In this document: one piece after another, positions 32,457 to 43,406 of the stretch | Layout: every line of letters starts with the position of its first letter | Position numbering within the stretch: the first letter of the stretch is position 1 | Assembly: GCA_033439795.1 (NCBI GenBank) | Contig: JAUTDP010000008.1 | Span: forward strand, 1,178,001 to 1,242,000 | From: Sordaria brevicollis | Taxonomy: Eukaryota > Ascomycota > Sordariomycetes > Sordariales > Sordariaceae | Reading direction: 5' to 3' | DNA: 64,000 nt | Position numbers and translations under genes: made by a program | Notes under the pieces: model-generated | What the model was told of the DNA's origin: nothing | Databases searched by the model: none | The model's input: only the letters and a program-made list of their open reading frames with translations

Positions 32457-33554
32457 ATGGCACCCATCAAGCCTCACTGGGTCCAGCCCTCCCACCCGGA
32501 CCGTCTTCACCTCATCGTCAACGAGGCCGAGTATACCTCCAAGAGCATCTCCAAGATTGCGCTCCCTCCCTTTGCGCTGTTCGCCAAGCTCGAGTACCCC
32601 CCTTGCACGCCGGCCGAGAAGCCGACGTATGCGACCGTCCAGTGTGGCCGTGACAAGCACCTGGACTTGAACAGCGATTTGCTGTACATCAACCACTCTT
32701 GCGAGCCGTCGCTTGTATGTAGCCTGTGGAATTCCGATGCTAAGAGGTGGAGAGAGAGAGAGAGAGAGAGCCGAATGCTGACGAATTGGTGCTGCAAAAC
32801 AGATCTTCGACACGGGTAACATGAACGTCATCGCCGGCCCGAAAGGGATTCAAATTGGCGAGGAATTGACCGTACGTCCTTCCATCTTTCTTTTGCATTC
32901 CTCTTCCATCCAACTTTTAGCACCTTCCGCGCATCTAATCACCCATTTCTCCCTCGAAAACAACCATGTTCCAGCTCTAGAGTTTCATGGCTCCATGAGT
33001 CCCGGTTCAAAGCTAACATCTCTTCCTCTCGTTGCGAACAGTTCTTCTACCCCTCAACAGAATGGACCATGGCCCAACCCTTCCAATGCCTCTGCGGCAA
33101 ACCCACCTGCCGTGGCCTCATCTCCGGCGCGCGCGACATGACCGACGCCCAGCTCTCCGGAATCTGGCTCAACGCTCACATCCGCGAGTTGCTCGAAGAG
33201 CAGCGCGGTTCTTCCCCGGGTCTTTCCATTCCTACCTCTAACACCGCTTCCACCAACGGCACCACCACCGCTGCCACCACCACTGCTAATGCCTCGACCA
33301 CTGCGTCTTCCGTAAACGGCGACGCTTACACCACTTCCGAGTACAAGGAAGGCGAGCTTGACCAGACTGCGCAAAGCTTGAGGGATGCGCTCACCCACGC
33401 GGAAAAGGTTGTTGAGGCGGCGAGGAACGCGTTGATGAGCTATGTTGGCGCTGTTAACGCCAAGGGCGCGAAGACTCCCGAGGGGGCGCAGAGACGGGGG
33501 CCGACGAGTAGGGAGTTGAGCGGGGAGATGGGGGGTGATACGGTTGTTGCTTAG
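32457..33554 (+). CDS. SET-domain-like protein with post-SET motif, 279 aa
   Basis: Exons 32457-32714, 32803-32871 and 33042-33554; all junctions are in phase 0. The signature NHSCEPSL, then NVIAGPKGIQIGEELTFFYPSTEW matches the end of a SET fold (NHSC and GEELT-Y). FQCLCGKPTCRGLISG follows as a post-SET-like CxCGxxxCxG zinc motif. The N-terminal half is short and the usual SET GxG cofactor motif is not obvious, so methyltransferase activity is uncertain. Small fungal proteins of this kind are usually annotated only as SET-domain proteins. The C-terminal third is Ser/Thr/Ala-rich with a helical segment (QTAQSLRDALTHAEKVVEAA). A GA dinucleotide run lies in intron 1. Confidence 0.8.
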
Positions 33555-34191
33555 GGCGTGTGCACAAGTCTTCTGCTGCCGCCCAGCTTTTGGATACTTT
33601 GTTAAAAGGGGTTGAGAAGTATCTTGGTGTTGGGCATGGGAGGGATTTGGTTGCACATGCTGGGTTTGAAAAGGTGGAGGAGGGCTGGTGCCATCTCTGA
33701 TTTTCTCTGGTTTTGGATATAAATAGGGGGAAAACGAAGAGGAGAAGAGATGGCGGGCCTGAGGAATCTGCTGTCCTGTCTTTACCGATTTGTTTTGAAA
33801 TTGAAGAAAACTAGAAAAGCATCTTTTGGATACAATTGCTTGTGATTGCAGTATATAGTGAGGTTGGTCTATAGCGTGCGCAACGGCTGTTGTCTAACAA
33901 ACAGGTGTTCTGCTTTTTGCCTGATAGTTGGTTATTAAACTAGATGCACGCGGGTATGATGAGTATACATCGTAGATGCAGAGAAAGTGGGAAATATGTG
34001 AAGGAAAAAGGGTGAGAGGATATCATATAAAAATACATGTTGTACAGTAACGATGCTCGCCTTCTGTCTTCGGCAACATCAGACCACTTCTTCCTTGAAA
34101 GGTCGTTCTTCACAACATCCTCGTCATCATCAATCATCCCGAGAGCATTAGCCCAGCTTTCCAATCCTCAACACCTTGTACCCAACTACCA
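33555..34191. other. Intergenic between convergent genes
   Basis: 3' flanks of the SET gene and of the following minus-strand gene. No gene is seen. Confidence 0.4.
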
Positions 34192-35379
34192 TCACCTAAC
34201 CTCCCCTCCAGCACCCTCACCACCAGCAGCAGGCCTCCCCGTAAAAGCCGGACACGTCCCCCCTTCCCCTTCCCTAGCCCCCTTCATCCCACCAAGCAAC
34301 CAATCCGTCAACCCCACCACCGTCGCACCAACACCCTTTTCCACCTCCCCGCTCTGCTGCACATGCTCAATCGTATGACTCAATATCCTCCCCTCGCCAT
34401 CAAACTCAAAGATAAACAACCCCGTAAACTCATTCTTATTCTTGTCATCCCCCTTCCCCGTCGCCGGTTCCGCCCCGCCAACAGGGGCTTTATACTCCGT
34501 CTGTCCTCCCTTTAGATTTTCGTCCCTGACTTTATCAGCACCATCTTGAGAGCCGCCGTTAATGAAGCTAAGTCCCCAGTTTTTGGACTTGCCAATGGTT
34601 CGCCACCTAACAATCAGTTGCTCGCCAAAGGCGCCGATGCGTCGGTTTTGGGACTGGGGGCTGTAGAGAGGGCGGTCGACCATTCGTTCTGACAGGATCT
34701 CGAGGCGCACGTTGCCGATTATGGGGAGGCGGTTCCAGGCTAAGGGAGCGGTCCAGAGGGCGGCGATGTAGGCGACTCGGCCGGTCACGGTGGGGAGGTG
34801 CGGGTGCGTGGAGGGGAAGAGGTGGAGGGAGATTTGGGGGGAGAGGATGGATGTTGGGAGGGGCGATTGGAGCAGGGTGGGGAGGTGGGATTGGAGGATT
34901 CGGAGGGCTGGAGACAAGTAGAGGGTTAGTATGTGGTGGAAAAAGAGAAGAGATGGGGTAAACTGGGGGAGAGAAACCGTACTTTTGCCTAGCTTGACTT
35001 TGCGCTCGTCTGGTGGCTTGTTTAGCCCGCCGGGGCCGTCTGGAGGTCGGATCTCATCGATGCTGGATTCTGATGATTTCGCGGGGGGGATTTGGACGTT
35101 GTTGGGGTTGAACCATGTTTCGGGAAGGTTTCGCGGTTTCGCTTCTGTGGACGTTGAGCGTTTGTTGTTGATATTTGGCGCCGATGATGACAATGCGCCG
35201 GCGGCTGTCGTCGGTGATGATTTAGTCGTCGTCGACTGTGATGATGTCGCATGTTTCGCGGGCGAATGTGTTGGTGGCTGGTTGGAGAGAAAGTAGGATC
35301 GGCATTGTGATGATGGTTGTTGCCGTTGTTTGCCTACCACACCACCGGCGGCTATTCGTATCCTCGTGGGCGCCGACAT
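34192..35379 (-). CDS. Conserved hypothetical protein, probably mitochondrial (370 aa)
   Basis: Exon 1 is 35379-34983, then a 75-nt intron (GTACGG...CTCCAG) and exon 2 at 34907-34192. The N-terminus (MSAPTRIRIAAGG... with several Arg and no acidic residue in the first 30) resembles a mitochondrial presequence. The region of about residues 130-330 is the ordered part. It has an Ile/Leu-rich start (LRILQSHLPTLLQ), a segment WNRLPIIGNVRLEILSERMVD, RWRTIGKSKNWGLSF, and the end FTGLFIFEFDGEGRILSHTI, a pattern reminiscent of NTF2/SnoaL-like alpha+beta proteins with a buried funnel. This fold suggestion is inference. No catalytic motif is recognised. Confidence 0.7.
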   Translation of the reverse strand: MSAPTRIRIAAGGVVGKQRQQPSSQCRSYFLSNQPPTHSPAKHATSSQSTTTKSSPTTAAGALSSSAPNINNKRSTSTEAKPRNLPETWFNPNNVQIPPAKSSESSIDEIRPPDGPGGLNKPPDERKVKLGKSTVSLPQFTPSLLFFHHILTLYLSPALRILQSHLPTLLQSPLPTSILSPQISLHLFPSTHPHLPTVTGRVAYIAALWTAPLAWNRLPIIGNVRLEILSERMVDRPLYSPQSQNRRIGAFGEQLIVRWRTIGKSKNWGLSFINGGSQDGADKVRDENLKGGQTEYKAPVGGAEPATGKGDDKNKNEFTGLFIFEFDGEGRILSHTIEHVQQSGEVEKGVGATVVGLTDWLLGGMKGAREGEGGTCPAFTGRPAAGGEGAGGEVR

Positions 35380-37095
35380 GATGGTGTTTTACAGTTGACG
35401 GGTACCTGGGCCGACAAGGTGTGGACTCGCAACGTGGGTTGTCGGAAATCGCCGCACCGTGATCGAAGGTGATTAGTGATATGGCTATATGGGTGTGTGT
35501 AGGACTGGAATGCAAGATAAGGTCGGGTCGTACACGCAGTAGCTGGCGTCTTCTTTGTAGGGCGGAAACGTGAAGAGTGAAAAAGCCGAATGGTTGTCTT
35601 TTTGACGGAGTGCGGCACCGGGTGGAATGATGTCAGTGACGGATTGGCTCGGAAATGGTCACGGTGGTGTACCGATAAAGCTGATAAGAGAAGAGGGCCC
35701 GGCGTGTTATCGGTAATCGGTGGATCACGGCTTGGTGAAGGGCAGGGATCTCGGGAGTGTGAATAGCGAACGGTTTGTGGGGTTGGATCTGGAAGGCTCC
35801 TTCTTCAGTCCAGGTTCATCGGGTTCATCAGGTTCGTATTGAGCATTCCACGGTGATCTTGTGGGTGTTTTTAGTAGTGTCGGTTAGCTAGTCCAGAAGC
35901 ATGTAAAAGAAGCTGAGCTACGTTGCATAGTTCTAAAACTCAAGGTCGTGGAAACCACGTTGAGCTCGCAGTTTCATCGTAGGAGTGTCTTATCTTATCA
36001 GCAATACGTGGAAATGAAGCCGGCGGGATGAAAGCTAGAAGCTTCCTAGAAACACAAAACAATTCGTTGGGCAAATGGGCCGACCATGCAAAGAACCATT
36101 CCATGACAATCGGCCGTTGCTTTTCCTTGGGTCGGGCATTTCATAGGGCACACTCCATCTCGATATACCGACCCAACGTCCATCGGGTTGCACGTGAATC
36201 AAGGTAGCTCCGAGATCTAAAGAAGGAATCACTCATTCATTCAGATGGAACGAAGCCCATGTGGACACCGCTCAGGTGGCCCAGCCCCCAAGTCCCCGTT
36301 AACAAAGCCATGGGGACAAGACCAAAGAGACTTTGAGTTTTCGAGGTGAAACAAAAGCGAAAGGATGGTTGACGAAGCTTGTTGGTTCTTGAAGAGGTAA
36401 TAACTTGGAACTATCAACCGCATTTCATCATCATTGTTTCCTCTTCCCGATTTGTCTTACTGTCAAATGCACATCATCGGATCCCCAAAATTGTTAGTGC
36501 AAGTGTACCAAAAGTGCGAAAATGAAAGTGTCAGGAGGCGGCAGCGTCACGTGCATCGTCACCGCCTGAGTCCCCCTGTTTTGGATTGTGTGGTTGTCCC
36601 GCCTCTTGGCCTGGTCGCCAATCACCATGGCCGGGACCCTCTGACGCCTTGACGCAGCTGAGCGGCCTGGTCACTCCAGCCTGCCGCCCTTCCACTGAAA
36701 AGAAGTGTGTGGTGTGTGGACTGCCACTGCCAGGACCACTTTGCTGCCAGCAGACAGCCCCAGAGCGCGGCTCTCCCATTCCATCAACTGTGCCTCTGTT
36801 GCTCTCTGTTCCAGGTTGCTTGCGTGCTGTGCTGTTGCTGCCTTTCCACTTCCGCCTGTACAATTCGTTATCCTCCACATCATCAATCAACCAACAGACC
36901 ACCCCCCCCAACCAAGCCTCCAGACCAACGACAACCTACACCTAATCTCATTAAAGCCGTCCATCTTTCGCTCCACCACAGCACCACTGCACCCTTCTAC
37001 GATACCCGCCTTAATTCTTCGCTTTCCAACAACAACAACAACAACTCAACACCACACACGCATCGCCTATCGCATCGCGTCCCTCGTTGCCCATC
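35380..37095. other. Intergenic between divergent genes; ypt1 promoter
   Basis: The stretch 36.85-37.09 kb is C/A- and CT-rich and is probably the ypt1 5' UTR. Frames of 130-296 codons on the plus strand here are low-complexity and overlap the ypt1 exon region in the wrong frame. Confidence 0.4.
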
Positions 37096-38176
37096 ATGAA
37101 CCCCGAGTAGTAAGTTCACCAGAGTCGCTCTTCTGTTTTCCCCCCTCCCCCGTTCCGTATCTGTCTAGGTTGCCGCCGCGCTGCCGCCATACAATCATCA
37201 TCGCCGCCCGTATCCATGTTGTCTCCATGATTGCTAACACGTTTGACCCTCAGGGTGCCCACCGCTTCCCCTCCCCTCATTGCCCGACGACATCTCCTTT
37301 CCCTTCGCGCCTCGACCGATCACGGCCATCACCGCTTCTGAGAACCTTGCTGACGATGCAATCAGATACGACTACCTCTTCAAGCTCCTCCTCATCGGTG
37401 ACTCCGGTGTCGGAAAGTCTTGCTTGCTCCTTCGTTTCGCCGACGACACCTACACCGAGTCCTACATCTCCACCATCGGTGTCGACTTCGTACGTCTCAT
37501 ATCCAGCTTGCGCGACACATCCCGGTCGACCCCTTCAACATGCTGACCGTTTCGCTAGAAAATCCGCACTATCGAGCTCGATGGCAAGACCGTGAAGCTC
37601 CAGATCGTAAGCTTACCCCGATACATCCCGACACCCCTTGACACCTGGGAAATACAGAGTCGCTGACCCAAGTTCGTCTGATATAGTGGGATACTGCCGG
37701 CCAAGAACGCTTCCGTACCATCACCTCTTCCTACTACCGCGGCGCCCACGGCATCTGCGTTGTCTACGATGTCACGGATATGGACTCCTTCAATAACGTC
37801 AAGCAATGGCTTCAGGAGATCGACCGCTACGCCACCGAGGGTGTCAACAAGCTCCTCGTTGGTAATAAGAGCGATATGACCGACAAGAAGGTCGTCGAGT
37901 ACACAGTCGCCAAGGTACGCAACCACTACTACCCCTAACCCTCAGAGATAACGTTACTTACACATGGACCAACAGGAGTTCGCCGACAGTCTAGGCATTC
38001 CCTTCCTCGAGACTTCCGCCAAGAACGCCAGCAACGTCGAGCAGGCTTTCCTTACCATGGCCCGCCAGATCAAGGAGCGCATGGGCAGCTCCATCGCCAC
38101 CAACAACACGAAAGCCAGCGTCAACGTCTCCCCCGGCCACGGCGTCTCCAACAACTCTTCCGGCGGCTGCTGCTAA
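37096..38176 (+). CDS. ypt1: Rab GTPase Ypt1/Rab1, ER-to-Golgi transport
   Basis: Five exons: 37096-37106, 37366-37489, 37559-37606, 37687-37914 and 37976-38176 (203 aa, normal for Ypt1). The first exon has only 11 nt (MNPE, split in the Glu codon). G motifs: P-loop GDSGVGKS, effector region [23 protein letters not shown] and ETSAKN. The C-terminus GGCC carries the double-Cys geranylgeranylation site. Ypt1 cycles between GDP and GTP and recruits tethers at the Golgi; it is essential in fungi. The donor of intron 1 is GTAGTA, chosen because it restores MNPEYDYLFK; a stronger GTAAGT three bases downstream would make a stop codon. Confidence 0.96.
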
Positions 38177-40147
38177 AGCGTCTATTGTCCGGCGTTACGG
38201 TTCTGCATCGGAAACGGTTTTTTGACGACATGACGGTGCGGATTGGATGTTACGGCGTGTGCATTGGGTTGAGCTAGTAATTACGACATACTGCTCTAAT
38301 GGGATATCTCAGTTGGGAACATTTCGGCTCTGCTTCTGGTGGTTTTGCGAGGGACTTAAGGAAGGTCTTGAGGCGCATAATGTTGTCTTGGGAACTCTTT
38401 CACGGCTTCGCAGGACCCCTTTTCGCTTTGCCGGGACAGGTTAGGGTGGGGCCTAAGAAGGATGGCTATCAAATGCGCACCGCAAGAAGGGAGCCTAATA
38501 GTTTTGGCTCATCCATCGGTGTCTGTCATATACTTCCTGGCAAATGGGCAAAGGGGGGGAAGAGACGGGCTGGCTGGCTGAGACATGGGATGGGGACTGG
38601 TGGCCTTGGTTCTCTAGAGAGCTTCCACAAACCTTCTATCAGGGATTTGTGTGTTGCGTGTGTGTGTATTTTCGATCTTGGGCATAACTGAGGAACGCGG
38701 CACGGGTTTACTTTTTTTTTTTTAACACATTGTTACTATTGGTCTTGAAAGGAGCAGTTACTGTTTTGCTATTTCGTGTGTTTTGAGAAGAACCACTTGA
38801 TTCCGAGTTCTCGCTGCTTTCTCCTACTCGTCCAGGAAATTTTTGAAAATATCACCCGCAAGCACACTCACGCCAGGAAAGGGAGACTCAGCACAGCACG
38901 TACGCAGACACTCAATCATAGGTAGCCATGCACAAACCAACGTTTACCAAACCGGACTACAGCCGTTGATTAGCCCCTGTCACAGACTCCCTCGATAGAT
39001 GTCACTCAAGGTAGTAGAACGCTTGGTAAATGCCGGTATTTCGGTAGTTTATTGGATTTCTTATACACACATCCACCCTTCTTGTTTATAAAATAATGAG
39101 TGCAAACAACCAGGCTGGACACAACTTAGGTACACTTCGAAGCACTGAATTTTATCCTCTCCCAGCGAGTTTTTTTTATACGGTACATCACCTATAGTCC
39201 CGCCTGAACTACCATACTATTCTTGCCAAAGTGAGTAGTGCGTAGTGAATGGCGATTTGAGTGACCGGTAACGAAACAAAAGAGGGAAGTAATAAATATT
39301 GTATAGGATAAATTAATTTTAAAGTGTTGATGGGATAGGGAGTTTGTTTAAGTTTAGTTAAGTAGCTTATTGCCGCTAGCCTTTTGAAAGTTTATGCACT
39401 TGATTATTACGTCCGTGGCACTTGGGATACTTAGGGTACTTTTGATGTTTTATATTAGTGAGCAAATAAGGGGATTGGTGATATGTTCGACACTCATGAT
39501 ATTCACGGCACTTACAACACTTACGACACTTGGGGTACTTACGAAATCAATGATATTCACGACAGTCACAATATTTGCGATACTTACTCACCACTCACCA
39601 CACTCTCGACACTCACCATACTTCACTTTTCCTTACCTTTATCTAGCACTAATACATTCGTAATGTTATACATTGAATTTAGAATTAGATCAGAAACCGA
39701 AGTTCGTATGTTGGCCAGATTTGCTTTCAACATCAGATCGGCTTTTAAAACTCAATACAATATATCCTTCAGATCAGCAGCTCAGTCTGCCTGCATGATG
39801 ATGACCATGATCTATAACCAAAGAAACCTCTACAAAAATCCCAGAAAAAATCGCGGAAAAGACCTGCTAGTCTGCCAGTGTACCCGATTCTAATAGTAAC
39901 CTTACGGCGCCCTCATATAAGACTTCGAGCACCACTACAGATCCTTAGTTAGAACCCAGGCTCTGCAACCCCCCTACGAGCCGTCACAGAAAGGTTGTTG
40001 GAAGGCCGTGTCGTGCCCTGGGCTGCCCTTCACTGGCCATGCCATTCACATGTACGCCTTCCAGGGTACCTATTTAGTCTGCCCTGGTTTCCGTTTCTCC
40101 TCTTTTCCCCGACCTAGGAAATACACCACCTTTTCCGTTGTCGCCGT
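38177..40147. other. ypt1 3' flank, then AT-rich DNA with degenerate short repeats
   Basis: 38.18-38.7 kb is probably 3' UTR and flank. From about 38.9 to 39.9 kb the base composition turns clearly AT-rich. 39.48-39.62 kb contains many imperfect copies of a ~10-bp motif like CACTTACGAC and GATATTCACG. No intact gene is present. The composition could reflect an old repeat mutated by RIP, but no parent element is recognised. Confidence 0.35.
39480..39625. repeat. Degenerate ~10-bp tandem motif (CACTTACGAC-like)
   Basis: Successive variants such as CACTTACAAC, ACTTACGACA, ATTCACGACA and CGATACTTAC follow one another. Units are imperfect and the period wavers between 9 and 12. Confidence 0.4.
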
Positions 40148-41011
40148 TCAGCCTCCATTACAGCTCATCCTTATCATAGCTTTTTCGTCCCAGTGACACC
40201 CCGGCGGAAGTTCTTTAGGATGCCAATCGTGCTGATCGCAGTACCCCTCGGAATCATGGTGAAAACAACGGTTGAGGCTATAAAATGTCGGCCTTATCCA
40301 AAGCCCAAACATATAGCACTTGTTCATCACCGCGCCGCCCATCTTGTCGTTCTCGTCCCCGCAACGGCAAGCATCAAGGGGCGCGTGCAGGTACTTGAGG
40401 CACTGGTTCTCGTCGTGTACCCACTCGCACCCTTCCTGGACGTACAGGCTCCATTCCAACCAATACCAGTTGTCCGCAAAGTGATTGGGTAACTCATTTT
40501 TGTAACCGTTGTCCTGAAGCAGGGTGGGGATCTTCAGTTGCACTGTGATCGGGCCCTTGAGTACCTTCCCCCAAAGCGGGCTGTTTCGTCCGCAGAACCG
40601 ACCCATCTGTGCGACGGCGTCTTTCCGGCGAAAGGTTATACGGCCCTCACGCTTCCCTACGCACCACATCTTGTTCATTTCGGGCATTCCCTGATGGTGC
40701 TCAGGGTCCGCATAGGCGGGCTCTTCGGATAAAGCTGCGGCAACCCCTTGGCCCTTGTCGTGGATAATGGGATCAAAACCCACGTGGAGTTTATTCCATC
40801 CCGCGGCCTTGAGCTCGGCGGCAAAGTCCGACAGGTTGACCGGCTGAAGAACATAGATGTCTTGTGGCAAACCGCTGGGGATTCGGAGAGGGTATCTTGG
40901 GGCGTTCCAAGTTGATTTTGCGCACTTGGCTTGGACGGCGATTGGGAAAAGAGTTCCCATCAACCAGAGGAAGACCATCCAAAGAGTGGTCGAGTTCCTG
41001 AGTGACAACAT
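40148..41011 (-). CDS. Secreted cysteine-rich protein of unknown function (287 aa)
   Basis: Single exon starting MLSLRNSTTLWMVFL, with a signal peptide cleaved near VQAKC (residue ~28). The mature protein is rich in Cys, Trp and His. It has paired motifs such as CRCGDEND, NKCYMFGLW, NRCFHHDSEGYCDQHDW and CHWDEKAMIRMSC, suggesting 5-6 disulfides in the C-terminal half, while the N-terminal half has only a few Cys (AKCAKST, MWCVGK, RFCGRN). No membrane segment, repeat or known catalytic motif is seen. It may be a secreted effector-like or wall protein; it is not a family I recognise. Confidence 0.75.
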   Translation of the reverse strand: MLSLRNSTTLWMVFLWLMGTLFPIAVQAKCAKSTWNAPRYPLRIPSGLPQDIYVLQPVNLSDFAAELKAAGWNKLHVGFDPIIHDKGQGVAAALSEEPAYADPEHHQGMPEMNKMWCVGKREGRITFRRKDAVAQMGRFCGRNSPLWGKVLKGPITVQLKIPTLLQDNGYKNELPNHFADNWYWLEWSLYVQEGCEWVHDENQCLKYLHAPLDACRCGDENDKMGGAVMNKCYMFGLWIRPTFYSLNRCFHHDSEGYCDQHDWHPKELPPGCHWDEKAMIRMSCNGG

Positions 41012-42254
41012 CGTGTCGCAAACATACAGTGGCGGGCGGCGCTGGAATGGTTGCGTAATTTTTCTTTAGAAAGGTCAGACCTGGCAATATATCACAGAAT
41101 GGAGAACGGTGTCATCGAACCTTTTTGTAGGGCGTTGTCGGAAACCCAGAGGTTATTTGCCGTGCGAGGCGGCAAAGTATGGGTACTAGAAGGTAACAGT
41201 TAGTCCGACACTTTACGATGTCCGGCTCAGCAGTTCAGGGTTGAGTTGGTCGCGGGTAAACCTCAAATCAGAAATTTGGCCCAGACGTGGTATAAAATTG
41301 AGAAAACCCGTCCGCGCTCTACAGCTTGCTTGCTGCATTTTGCTTTCTCACCCGTCCGGAGCCACCCTGAGGGACCCGAGGAGTGAAGCAAAGAGGATCA
41401 AGGATGGCCGAGAAAGGTGGCTGATAGAAAATGGAACAAGGTAGGCAGTGTAGGAAAAAGAAGATTAACCCATAAGACGTACCGTCGATGAGAGAGAGCG
41501 GCTAAGAGAAAGACTTGAGCCAGCCAGTGGTGATGGTGGTGGGGCCTTGAAGGAAACCGGACAGAGACCGAAGAGTTGGTGAGAGGTTCGAAGAAAGGCC
41601 GAAGGGACAAGGCCAACAAAGGACCCGAAGATAGTAAAGAGCGCACAAAAATCGGGAAGGGGGATGATGTAGGAGGAGGAAGAAGGTTTGTAAGGGGAGG
41701 ACTCGAGGTGGTTGAGTGGGCTGGTTCAGAAAAGAGTGCTGGCCTGCTGGCTGGCTGGCTAGCGAAGAGGGCTGAGCTGTGTGGTGAACGAAGAAAGAGA
41801 AGGAGAGAGGATTTGAATCCAGGGGTCACCGTGGGCAAACCAGTGTTTAAATGGGCAACCCACCACCCGTTCATGCAATGAGGGACTCGAAGTCGGTCGA
41901 GTGGGATGCACCTTCCTGATGTACCAATAGCACCATCCTCGAAGTAAATGGCAAGCACGTTATGAGTGTCAAACAGCAACGGAATGGTGGGAACTTTTCG
42001 AACCTCAACGTTCGAATGCAAAAGTGGCAGGTACTCACGACTGCAGTCACTGTCTGCAAGCTGAGTGCTCAGCTGAGTGCTCAGCTGAGTGCACTCCATA
42101 CCATAGTCACTGACGCCCATGTGGTCGGGTGTTTCCTGAACCCGTGAGATATGCGAACAACGTACTGTCAAACACGCCCTCGACTTGCACAAGCTGCAGT
42201 GCTCAGTTCGTTGGATTGTCATAAAGTCGAGTCCCATTTTCCAATATCATCAAC
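41012..42254. other. Intergenic; pyrimidine-biased DNA and a 12-bp array
   Basis: A 279-codon minus-strand frame (42237-41398) begins 18 bp after the stop of the next gene and is low-complexity in its second half, so it is probably 3' UTR. A 12-bp repeat occurs at 42061-42096. No tRNA is found, despite a GGATTTGAATCC palindrome near 41.81 kb. Confidence 0.4.
42061..42096. repeat. Three 12-bp units of CTGAGTGCTCAG
   Basis: Two perfect units and a third with two changes. The unit is a near-perfect palindrome (CTGAG..CTCAG), so the array can form hairpins. Confidence 0.8.
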
Positions 42255-43406
42255 CTACGCCGACTCCTCACCATCATCGCCATCCTCAACCTCTTTTACA
42301 TCGCCCGCACCCGATGCTCCATCCCCGGCCTCAGAGCCCTGCGCAGCCTTTCTCCTCTTCTTCTTGTTCTTCTTCTTTTTCCTATTCTCGTTTTCCTTCT
42401 TCTTCTTTGCTGCTGTCGTTGCTGCTTGTTGAGGTTGGCCAATTGTACCAGGTTCTGTGTCTGCCGAAGGGGTCCTCGTCGTCGAGGATGTTGTGGTTGA
42501 ACTAGGTTCCTGATGCTGCTTTGCGAGTGCCACGTTTGCCTCTGCGCTTGTGTCATTATGCGGGTCCCTTTCGGTTGTCGCTTTGTCTGCTGCAGCACCA
42601 CCAGCAGTCGTTGCACCACGGGTTTCCTCCACCTTATGATGTTGCACTTGGTCGTTGAGGTTTGCATCGTCTGCCACCTTGGTATCTCCCAAAATCGATC
42701 CATCCACAGGCACAGCTCCCCTCCCCTTCACATCCCCATTCACACCACCACCACCACCACCCTTACCTCTCCCAGCTGCACCCCTCCCCTTCACCACCTC
42801 CCCCTCCTGCCCCCAACCACCACCAACACCCCTCCTCTTCCCCCTAACAGCCCCCGCCCTCCCAACCTCCTCCTCGCTCTCACTCTCCTCCACCTTCTTC
42901 CTCTTCTGCCCCTGCCCTGCACTTTCCCCTCCCTGTTTTCCTTGCCATTTCAACCCCATCTTCCTCCTCAACTCCCTTTCCTCTCTCGCATTCCCAGCAG
43001 TAGCAAACTTATCATCCGCTTTAGACGGGGGAACCCAACCCAACCCTGCGTTGGGAGGTTGGTTCAGTATCGAACGGATTTCTTCCTCGTGATCAGGTAC
43101 CCTGCGTGGCCCATCCTCGTCGTCATCCTTATCGTTGGTGCCGGAGGGGATAGAGGTGCCGGATGCGGAGGTGGATTTTTGTTGAAGGATGGCGGAGAAG
43201 CCACCCGACTTTTTGTTGGAGGTGGTACCGGTGGTGAGGGTGGAAGAAGTGGAAGAGGATGAGGCAGCCTCGCGGTGTTTAGAGAGGGAAGCCAGCAGCC
43301 CGCGATGCTTGGACATGGAGAGGGAGATGGAGTTGAGGACTTGGTTTAGGTCGGGGGCTACGGGGGGTTTGCCGTTTGCGGCCCCGTTGGCACTTTTGTT
43401 AGACAT
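42255..43406 (-). CDS. Charged low-complexity protein, probably nuclear (383 aa)
   Basis: Single exon starting at ATG 43406 (MSNKSANGAANG); the frame continues upstream only with non-ATG codons. An ordered N-terminal segment (PDLNQVLNSISLSMSKHRGL, then EEEIRSILNQPPNAGLGWVP and REERELRRKMGLKWQGKQ) is followed by Gly/Arg-rich repeats, and a C-terminus with a very basic run of KKKKENENRKKKKNKKK type ending in acidic residues. The two short ordered blocks look conserved and resemble the small fungal DUF3245-type proteins, but I am not certain. The Lys-rich tract would serve as a nuclear/nucleolar localisation signal. Function unknown. Confidence 0.65.
   Translation of the reverse strand: MSNKSANGAANGKPPVAPDLNQVLNSISLSMSKHRGLLASLSKHREAASSSSTSSTLTTGTTSNKKSGGFSAILQQKSTSASGTSIPSGTNDKDDDEDGPRRVPDHEEEIRSILNQPPNAGLGWVPPSKADDKFATAGNAREERELRRKMGLKWQGKQGGESAGQGQKRKKVEESESEEEVGRAGAVRGKRRGVGGGWGQEGEVVKGRGAAGRGKGGGGGGVNGDVKGRGAVPVDGSILGDTKVADDANLNDQVQHHKVEETRGATTAGGAAADKATTERDPHNDTSAEANVALAKQHQEPSSTTTSSTTRTPSADTEPGTIGQPQQAATTAAKKKKENENRKKKKNKKKRRKAAQGSEAGDGASGAGDVKEVEDGDDGEESA

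Noticed and set aside
36705..37595. 296-codon plus frame over the ypt1 5' region
   Set aside because: Low-complexity Pro/Ser/His composition and wrong frame for ypt1 exons; explained by a CT-rich leader.
41805..41835. Possible tRNA T arm (GGATTTGAATCC)
   Set aside because: A simple palindrome; no acceptor or D arm can be drawn around it.
41398..42237. 279-codon ATG-initiated minus frame
   Set aside because: Begins 18 bp after the stop of the preceding same-strand gene; the second half is low-complexity from pyrimidine-rich DNA and there is no domain.
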